Shown here piece by piece: positions 58,436-64,000 of a stretch of 64,000 nt of DNA; within the stretch, counting starts at the first letter, position 1; each line of letters begins with the position of its first letter. The DNA is taken from NCBI RefSeq assembly GCF_018687815.1, contig NZ_CP061306.1, forward strand, positions 124,001 through 188,000, given 5' to 3'. The DNA comes from Polynucleobacter sp. JS-JIR-II-b4. Its GTDB lineage: Bacteria; Pseudomonadota; Gammaproteobacteria; Burkholderiales; Burkholderiaceae. Made by a program: the position numbers and the translations under genes. The notes under the pieces are model-generated. The model was given only the letters and a program-made list of their open reading frames with translations, was not told where the DNA came from and ran no database searches.

Positions 58436-58894
58436 ATGGCCGTGTCTTTTACTCTCAATGGTAAAGCTGTTAATTTCGATGGAGATCCTGAAACGCCAAT
58501 TCTCTGGGTCTTACGAGACCATTTAGATGTCACGAGTCCAAAGTATGGCTGTGGCGCAGGACTTTGTGGTGCATGCACCGTTCATTTAGAAGGTGCTGCC
58601 ATCCGTTCTTGCTCTACCCCTGTATCTGCTGCTGGAGGAAAAGCGGTCACCACTCTCGAAGGCTTAACAGCAAAGGTTGGAAAAGCGCTTCAAGATGCCT
58701 GGATCGAGTTCGATGTACCTCAGTGTGGATATTGTCAGACTGGGCAAATGATGTCTGCAGCCGATTTATTGGCAAAGAAAAAACAGCCAAGTAGTGATGA
58801 TATTAAAAATGCCATGAGCGGAAATATTTGTCGCTGCGGTACCTATTCCCGCATCGAAAAAGCAGTCAAACGTGCTGCAGATAAATTGGCATAA
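58436..58894 (+). CDS. [2Fe-2S] subunit of a molybdenum hydroxylase (IorA-like)
   Basis: The 152-aa small subunit carries two [2Fe-2S] clusters that pass electrons from the molybdenum centre. The plant-type cluster ligands are Cys39, Cys44, Cys47 and Cys59 (YGCGAGLCGACTVH ... SCS); the second cluster has Cys97, Cys100, Cys132 and Cys134 (CGYC, ICRCG). It matches the small subunit of isoquinoline 1-oxidoreductase and related two-subunit enzymes. No signal peptide is visible; such subunits ride out with the Tat-tagged partner. AAGGGGG precedes the ATG. It lies 14 bases before the large subunit gene. Confidence 0.9.
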   Translation: MAVSFTLNGKAVNFDGDPETPILWVLRDHLDVTSPKYGCGAGLCGACTVHLEGAAIRSCSTPVSAAGGKAVTTLEGLTAKVGKALQDAWIEFDVPQCGYCQTGQMMSAADLLAKKKQPSSDDIKNAMSGNICRCGTYSRIEKAVKRAADKLA

Positions 58895-58908
58895 GGGGCA
58901 AGAATCAC

Positions 58909-61032
58909 ATGAAAAATCAATCTTTAAAAAGTAATAGCCGTCGTCAATTTATTCAGCAAAGCGCTGCTCTTGGGGGCGCTTTTGTTATTGGGATGCATCT
59001 TCCAATGACAAGTGAAGCTGCTGTAGGGGATGCTGCAAAGCCCGCCTTAGCAAACGCTTGGGTACAAATTACCCCTAATAATCAAATTACGCTCATTTGT
59101 GCCCGCTCAGAAATGGGTCAGGACGTATATACCTCTTTGCCAGCTTTGCTAGCTGAGGAATTAAATTTACCTCTCTCAATGATTCAGGTGCAGATTGCTG
59201 GAGTTGCCCCTGTTTACATCAATGCAATGTTGGGTGGTCAAATTACTGGAGGCTCTACTTCAGTTCGTGAAGCCTTCGATAAATTAAGAACTGCTGGAGC
59301 TGCAACTCGTATGGTCTTAATTCAGGCTGCAGCTCAACGTTGGAACGTGTCAGCTGCCGACTGTAAGGCTATGAATGGCAAGGTAATGCATTCAAGTGGC
59401 AAGTCAGCTACCTACGGAGAATTGGCTGCAGATGCAGCTAAGTTACCTCTTCCAGAAAAACCAGCCCTAAAGTCGCCTGCGAATTTTATGGTGATCGGCA
59501 AAGAAACAATGCGTCGCTTGGATACACCAAGTAAAGTTGCTGGCAAAGCAGTTTATGGAATTGACGTCAAGATTCCGGGTATGGCAATTGCATCCTTAGC
59601 GCAATGCCCTGTTATTGGAGGTACGCCTACATCCTTTGATGCTTCCGCTGCAATGAAGGTATCTGGAGTGATTAAAGTTGTCCAGATTTCGGATGGTGTT
59701 GCAGTATTGGCTAAGGATTTTTATACCGCGCGCAAGGCTAGGGATGCGTTAAAGATTACCTGGAACGAAGGCTCTAATGCGAACCTGAGTAATGCAGTTG
59801 TTCGTAAGTCATTGGAGGATGGTTTATCTAAAAAAGGGGCTGTGATTAAAACAGTGGGTGATTCCAATGCTGCCGTTGTAAATGGTAAGCCGCTGAGTGC
59901 CCAATACTTTTTACCGTACTTAGCCCACTCCACTATGGAGCCTGTGAACTGCTCTGCTGATGTATCTAATGGCAAGTGCAGAATTATTGGCCCAATTCAG
60001 TTTCAGCAAGGTGGGCAGGCTGTGGCTGCAGCTGCGGCTGGCGTTAAGCCAGAAGATGTCACGATTGAAACCACATTCCTGGGCGGGGGGTTTGGTCGCA
60101 AGTTGGAGCTGGACTTTATTCGTCAGGCTACTGAAATTTCTAAAGCGGCTGGAATGCCAGTTAAGATGCTCTGGACCAAGGAAGATGACATTACTCATGA
60201 CTTCTATCGTCCTATGAGTATTCATAAAGTGGATGGAGTCTTGGGCGCCAATGGCCAGTTGGCTTCCTTGAAAGCCAAAATGGTTTCTCAGTCAGTGACA
60301 GCACGAGCCTTTCCTGGTTTTGTGAAGGATGGCTTTGATCCATTCATGGTGGAAGGCTCGAACAATATTACTTATGAGATTCCCAATCTAGAAATTACTA
60401 ACGTGATTACGGATACTGGACTTCGAGTGGGTTATTGGCGCTCAGTCAGTAATGCGCTCAATGCATTTGCGATTGAAAGTTTTGTGGATGAAGCCGCTAA
60501 AGCTGCCGGAAAAGATCCTGTTGCATATCGGATGGCATCTTTAAGTAAGCACCCTCGAGCAAAAGCTGTTCTTGAGTTGGCGGTGAAAAAGTCTGGATAT
60601 GTTCCAGGCAGCAAGCGTTTTGGTGTTGCACAGATGGAGTGTTATGACACTTATTCTGCTTGCATACTTGAATTGGATCCTGCTGCTAAGGAGACCAAGG
60701 TTAAGAAAATTACGTTCGTTTCTGATTGCGGAATTACAGTGCACCCTGATCAAGCAAGAGCACAGCTCACTGGTGGTGTGATTTACGGCTTGAGTGCAGC
60801 CTTGAGCAATGAAATCACGATTGAGAATGGCCGAGTCCAGCAGAATAACTTCAACAACTATCCTAGCTTGCGACAAAATCAAGTGCCAGTAGTTGAGGTG
60901 CATTTGGTGCCAAGTCAGGAGAAGCCGGGTGGTTTGGGTGAGGTTGGAGTGCCTTTAGTGGCCCCAGCTCTAGTAAATGCAATCGCCGCAGCAACTGGCA
61001 AGCGGATTCGGGAGTTGCCAATCAAGGCATAG
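58909..61032 (+). CDS. Molybdopterin-binding subunit of a periplasmic molybdenum hydroxylase (IorB-like)
   Basis: The 707-aa large subunit of the xanthine oxidase family. A Tat signal (Ser10-Arg-Arg-Gln-Phe14, then a hydrophobic stretch ending near Ala37) sends it to the periplasm. Molybdopterin-dinucleotide site segments are seen: EMGQDVYTSLPALLAEE, LGGQITGGSTSVRE, TTFLGGGFGRKLELDF, RVGYWRSVSN. The catalytic base Glu678 lies in GGLGEVGVP. The layout matches IorB and IorB-like aldehyde dehydrogenases. It lacks an FAD subunit, and no cytochrome subunit or XdhC-type maturation gene is adjacent. Substrate is unknown; aldehydes or N-heterocycles are plausible. Confidence 0.87.
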   Translation: MKNQSLKSNSRRQFIQQSAALGGAFVIGMHLPMTSEAAVGDAAKPALANAWVQITPNNQITLICARSEMGQDVYTSLPALLAEELNLPLSMIQVQIAGVAPVYINAMLGGQITGGSTSVREAFDKLRTAGAATRMVLIQAAAQRWNVSAADCKAMNGKVMHSSGKSATYGELAADAAKLPLPEKPALKSPANFMVIGKETMRRLDTPSKVAGKAVYGIDVKIPGMAIASLAQCPVIGGTPTSFDASAAMKVSGVIKVVQISDGVAVLAKDFYTARKARDALKITWNEGSNANLSNAVVRKSLEDGLSKKGAVIKTVGDSNAAVVNGKPLSAQYFLPYLAHSTMEPVNCSADVSNGKCRIIGPIQFQQGGQAVAAAAAGVKPEDVTIETTFLGGGFGRKLELDFIRQATEISKAAGMPVKMLWTKEDDITHDFYRPMSIHKVDGVLGANGQLASLKAKMVSQSVTARAFPGFVKDGFDPFMVEGSNNITYEIPNLEITNVITDTGLRVGYWRSVSNALNAFAIESFVDEAAKAAGKDPVAYRMASLSKHPRAKAVLELAVKKSGYVPGSKRFGVAQMECYDTYSACILELDPAAKETKVKKITFVSDCGITVHPDQARAQLTGGVIYGLSAALSNEITIENGRVQQNNFNNYPSLRQNQVPVVEVHLVPSQEKPGGLGEVGVPLVAPALVNAIAAATGKRIRELPIKA

Positions 61033-61053
61033 TATCTGTAATGGGGTTTAACC

Positions 61054-61088
61054 AATAAAGCGCGCCCAGAAGGTGCGCTTTATTTTTA
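61054..61088 (+). terminator. Terminator of the molybdenum hydroxylase pair
   Basis: Thirteen-pair stem AATAAAGCGCGCC / GGTGCGCTTTATT with one G-U pair and a CAGAA loop, followed by TTTT, 22 bases after the large-subunit stop. Confidence 0.88.
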
Positions 61089-61112
61089 AGCCTCATCTAC
61101 AATTATCAGACT

Positions 61113-62348
61113 ATGACTGTTAACTTACCCCTCCCCCAAAAAGCCGAACTAAAGCCTATTAAAGGTTTTGAGATGGGCATCGCCGAAGCTGGTATTAAGA
61201 AGGCAAACCGTAAAGATTTATTGGTGATGACTTTAGCGCCTGGTTCCCAGGTTGCTGGTGTTTTTACTCTAAATCGTTTTTGCGCTGCTCCAGTACAAGT
61301 TTGTCGCGAACATTTGGCGCAAGAGGGTCGTAATGGTGAAATTCGAGCCCTTGTAGTGAATACCGGTAATGCTAATGCTGGGACTGGCGAATCTGGCATG
61401 AAACACGCATTAGAAACTTGCGCAGCGTTAGCCAAAGATCTGAAGATTCATCCAGAGCAGATTCTGCCTTTTTCAACCGGCGTGATTCTTGAACCGCTCC
61501 CGATTGAGAAAATTATTAGCGCTTTGCCAAAGGCAGTGGCAAACCTTAGCGAGGACAATTGGTTTGATGCGGCTGAAGCCATCATGACCACGGATACTCA
61601 GCCTAAAGCTACTTCAGCAACTGTACAAACACCTGCAGGATTGGTGACCATTACTGGTATCTGTAAGGGCGCTGGCATGATTCACCCCAATATGGCAACC
61701 ATGTTGGGATTTATTGCTACTGATGCTGGATTTGCACCTGGCCTATTAAGTGGTCTTACTCGTGAGATAGCGGATCTTTCATTTAATGCGATCACTATTG
61801 ATGGTGATACATCCACTAATGACTCTTTCATCATTATGGCGACGGGTCAGTCATCAGTGCAAATTCAATCGGCGAACGATCCTAGTTATGTGATCTTACG
61901 AGATGCATTAATTGCCTTAGCTAGAAAGCTAGCGCAAATGATTGTGCGCGATGGCGAAGGTGCAACCAAATTTATGACGATCGAAGTGCTTGGTGGTAAG
62001 ACTTCTGAGGAGTGCCGCTTGGTTGCTAAGGCAGTTGCCCATTCCCCTTTAGTCAAAACCGCTTTCTTCGCTAGCGACCCTAATTTAGGTCGCATCCTGG
62101 CAGCGATTGGCTATGCGGGTATCGCTGATTTAGATGTGAATCGCGTACAAATGTGGCTAGGCGATGTTTGGGTTGTTAAAAATGGTGGACGCAATCCTGA
62201 CTATCTCGAGGCTGATGGTCAGAGGGTCATGCAGGCCCCGGAAATCACCGTCAAGATTGACTTGGGCCGCGGCAACGCTACACAAACTATGTGGACTTGT
62301 GACTTGTCGCATGACTATGTATCTATTAATGCAGATTACCGCTCATAA
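61113..62348 (+). CDS. argJ: Bifunctional glutamate N-acetyltransferase / N-acetylglutamate synthase
   Basis: ArgJ recycles the acetyl group between N-acetylornithine and glutamate in arginine synthesis; bifunctional forms also use acetyl-CoA. The 411-aa Ntn-hydrolase-like precursor cuts itself before Thr196 in MATMLGF, giving alpha and beta chains; [15 protein letters not shown] and DGDTSTNDS are family signatures, as is [12 protein letters not shown] near 81-92. Whether it is mono- or bifunctional cannot be read directly. It leads a group with the DUF815 ATPase and mutT. Confidence 0.96.
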   Translation: MTVNLPLPQKAELKPIKGFEMGIAEAGIKKANRKDLLVMTLAPGSQVAGVFTLNRFCAAPVQVCREHLAQEGRNGEIRALVVNTGNANAGTGESGMKHALETCAALAKDLKIHPEQILPFSTGVILEPLPIEKIISALPKAVANLSEDNWFDAAEAIMTTDTQPKATSATVQTPAGLVTITGICKGAGMIHPNMATMLGFIATDAGFAPGLLSGLTREIADLSFNAITIDGDTSTNDSFIIMATGQSSVQIQSANDPSYVILRDALIALARKLAQMIVRDGEGATKFMTIEVLGGKTSEECRLVAKAVAHSPLVKTAFFASDPNLGRILAAIGYAGIADLDVNRVQMWLGDVWVVKNGGRNPDYLEADGQRVMQAPEITVKIDLGRGNATQTMWTCDLSHDYVSINADYRS

Positions 62349-62363
62349 AAGACTATCCGAAAT

Positions 62364-63221
62364 ATGAATGATAAATTAGACCGTCTTTTAGACCATCTTG
62401 ACACTTTTTTACCGAAGCCCTTAACCGAGGAACAGTGGAAATCTTCTACTGCATATAGATGGCGTCGACGCGATAGTATCTTTGGCAGCATTGGGTTTTT
62501 GCGGCCTGTAAAGTACGTTGCAGATATTACTTTTGAGGATTTACAGAATATCGATCGTCAGCGTGATGCCATCCGCGATAACACCAAAAACTTTATTCAG
62601 AAAAAGCCTGCTAATAATATTTTGTTGACTGGTGCCAGGGGAACTGGAAAGTCCTCATTGATCAAAGCGAGCTTGCATGAGTTTGCCAGCCAAGGCTTGC
62701 GCCTGGTTGAGGTTGAGAAAGAGCATTTGGCTGATTTAGCAGACATTACTGAGCTTTTAGCTGAGCGTTCAGAGCGCTTCATTATTTTTTGCGATGACCT
62801 CTCCTTTGAGGAAGGTGAATCCGGCTATAAGGCGATGAAATCAGCCTTAGATGGCTCTGTTTCTGCGCAAGTCGACAATATTTTGATTTATGCCACCTCT
62901 AATCGCCGTCATTTATTGCCTGAGTATATGAAGGATAACGAGACCTACGTTCATAACGACGATGGTGAAATTCATCCTGGTGAAGTGGTTGAAGAAAAGA
63001 TTTCTTTATCAGAGCGCTTTGGTCTTTGGTTGTCTTTTTACCCGCCAAAACAAGATGAGTATTTGGCGATCGTGGCGCATTGGTTGCAGCATTTTGGTTT
63101 AAGTGCTGCGCAAATTGAAGCGGCGCGTTCAGAAGCTTTGGTCTGGGCATTGGAGCGTGGCTCACGCTCAGGTCGCGTTGCTTGGCAATTCGCTAAGCAT
63201 TGGGCTGGTTCAAAAGCTTAA
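62364..63221 (+). CDS. DUF815 family P-loop ATPase
   Basis: A 285-aa AAA-like ATPase of unknown role. Walker A is GARGTGKS (90-97), Walker B is FIIFCDDLSFE (139-149), and a YATSNRRHLLPEYM segment near 170-185 looks like sensor 1 with a conserved Asn-Arg. KISLSERFGLWLSFYP follows, and GRVAWQFAKHW closes the protein. The upstream part (1-75) has the YRWRRRD and DLQNIDRQRDAI segments characteristic of DUF815. It lies 15 bases after argJ and 10 before mutT, an order I recall from other betaproteobacteria. Confidence 0.85.
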   Translation: MNDKLDRLLDHLDTFLPKPLTEEQWKSSTAYRWRRRDSIFGSIGFLRPVKYVADITFEDLQNIDRQRDAIRDNTKNFIQKKPANNILLTGARGTGKSSLIKASLHEFASQGLRLVEVEKEHLADLADITELLAERSERFIIFCDDLSFEEGESGYKAMKSALDGSVSAQVDNILIYATSNRRHLLPEYMKDNETYVHNDDGEIHPGEVVEEKISLSERFGLWLSFYPPKQDEYLAIVAHWLQHFGLSAAQIEAARSEALVWALERGSRSGRVAWQFAKHWAGSKA

Positions 63222-63231
63222 GATCTTTTTG

Positions 63232-63648
63232 ATGAGTGAAATCAAGCGCCCAGTTACTGAAGTGGCAGCAGGAATCTTGCTGGATTCTGATGGCCGCTAT
63301 CTTTTAGGGCAGAGACCTGAAGGCAAACCCTACGCTGGTTATTGGGAAGTTCCAGGTGGAAAAATCGAAAAAGGGGAAACTGTTTTCGAGGCACTGAAGC
63401 GTGAACTTCAAGAAGAGCTTGGCATTGATATTCAATCTAGTGAGGAGCTTACCGTTCTAGAGCATGATTATCCTCACGCCTATGTTCGCTTGCATGTGAG
63501 CATTATTCGCGATTGGAGAGGAGTTCCGAAAGGCTGTGAGAATCAAGCCTTATCCTGGGAGTTGCTGGCTGCAGAAAAGCCTAGCGTTGAACCTTTGTTG
63601 CCGGCCGCTTGGCCTATGCTGGAAAGGCTAAGAGTCCTTTTGACTTAG
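63232..63648 (+). CDS. mutT: 8-oxo-dGTP diphosphatase (Nudix hydrolase)
   Basis: MutT removes oxidised dGTP from the nucleotide pool. ATG 63232 (MSEIKRPVTEVAAGILLDSDG) gives 138 aa; a longer frame from 63103 lies inside the DUF815 gene and is non-family. The Nudix box fits GX5EX7REUXEEXGU exactly: GKIEKGE, then RELQEELGI (about residues 42-64). QRPEGKPYAGYWEVPGG and the C-terminal WELLAAEKP stretch are typical MutT. Ends in a three- to four-base convergent overlap with the next gene. Confidence 0.93.
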   Translation: MSEIKRPVTEVAAGILLDSDGRYLLGQRPEGKPYAGYWEVPGGKIEKGETVFEALKRELQEELGIDIQSSEELTVLEHDYPHAYVRLHVSIIRDWRGVPKGCENQALSWELLAAEKPSVEPLLPAAWPMLERLRVLLT

Positions 63649-64000
63649 AACTGGCAGAGGGTGAGTTTGAATGACACATCAGCATTCACCAACTGTGCTT
63701 TTTTATCGCGCTCAGACTTTAAGAAGCGCACTGAGAGTAAATATTTATTTGCACTAATCTCAGAAAACAAAGCATCATCTTCTACGGCAATACGCATTAA
63801 CTGATACACCTTGCCGGATGGAGCTTGCTGAAAAGATCCATTGTGTGCGACCACATCTTTAGCCTCGCCTGATTGACGTAAAAGTCGTAAAAATAATTGG
63901 CATGCCTCATGCCATGGCAAGAGCGGCCCAACATATTTTTCAAGCAACTCACGTCGCTCAGATGATGGACTATTTTTCCAGGCATGATAGCTAGGCAAAT
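63645..64000 (-). CDS. Unrecognised protein, C-terminal part (runs off the window)
   Basis: About 117 residues and the stop are visible; the frame stays open to the window edge and no ATG is seen near the 5' end, so the start is probably outside. The visible part is mixed helix and strand, with WHEACQLFLRLLRQSG and YQLMRIAVEDDALFSEI stretches and a Lys-rich FLKSERDKKAQL before the end. No signal peptide, membrane segment or catalytic motif can be seen. I do not recognise the family. It converges on mutT. Confidence 0.55.
   Translation of the reverse strand, partial: LPSYHAWKNSPSSERRELLEKYVGPLLPWHEACQLFLRLLRQSGEAKDVVAHNGSFQQAPSGKVYQLMRIAVEDDALFSEISANKYLLSVRFLKSERDKKAQLVNADVSFKLTLCQF

Noticed and set aside
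1..64000. CRISPR arrays, insertion sequences, prophage, toxin-antitoxin or other defence genes
   Set aside because: None seen; the genes are nearly all housekeeping with ordinary order for a betaproteobacterium.

Overview
The window reads as a chromosomal core segment of a betaproteobacterium of the Burkholderiaceae. Base composition is moderate (mid-40s % GC by eye, not computed), coding density is high and intergenic gaps are short. Supporting gene orders are petABC-sspA-sspB, hemA-prfA-prmC-grxD, a full mraZ-to-ftsZ division and cell-wall cluster followed by lpxC and secA, and a phasin gene. Small genome style, moderate GC and protein sequences together suggest Polynucleobacter, a freshwater genus. 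The genus is an inference from memory of the family, not from a search. There is one tRNA gene (Thr-UGU) and no rRNA, CRISPR array, insertion sequence or prophage.

Layout. 1-968: end of a glutamate/aspartate ABC importer (gltK end, gltL). 992-2609 (minus): mscL and a DegS-like membrane-anchored serine protease. 2747-6712: cytochrome bc1 complex (petABC), then sspA and sspB. 6731-9247: tRNA-Thr, a glycosyltransferase gene broken by one in-frame TAG, and an MFS transporter. 9444-10028: phasin. 10110-15067 (minus): hemA-prfA-prmC-grxD-rmuC. 15069-19871: a small membrane ORF, then (minus) a UbiH-family hydroxylase, dsbC, an M61 peptidase and ung. 19912-21006: ychF. 21077-22103: a divergent pair, winged-helix regulator and MASE1-like membrane protein, with a palindrome between them. 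22084-26723 (minus): rpe-trpE-trpG-trpD-trpC. 26773-30439: apaG, a 37-codon membrane ORF, mltA, enoyl-CoA hydratase and an M20 amidohydrolase. 30496-35570: bioA-bioF-bioD (minus), bioB and coq7 (plus). 35571-35870: a non-coding control region. 35871-53347: the 15-gene dcw cluster, mraZ to ftsZ, nearly all with 1-8 base overlaps. 53460-58261: peroxiredoxin, lpxC, dciA (minus), secA. 58436-61032: a two-gene molybdenum hydroxylase. 61113-63998: argJ, a DUF815 ATPase, mutT and the end of an unrecognised gene.

How the parts fit. The largest unit makes and places the septal wall: MurC-MurF, MraY and MurG build lipid II with meso-diaminopimelate (MurE has DNPR), FtsW/FtsI polymerise it, FtsA/FtsZ/FtsQ/FtsL position it, and LpxC starts lipid A. 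Other units cover respiration (bc1), heme, tryptophan, arginine and biotin synthesis, translation termination (PrfA with its methylase PrmC) and envelope quality control.

I did not find a convincing new multi-gene system. The most interesting items are regulatory or small: a near-perfect LexA-type box and a separate palindrome in front of the dcw cluster, three phased MraZ boxes over the mraZ start, the regulator/membrane-protein pair with its own palindrome, the 37-codon membrane ORF, the TAG-interrupted glycosyltransferase beside the tRNA, and the molybdenum hydroxylase pair without visible electron-transfer partners.
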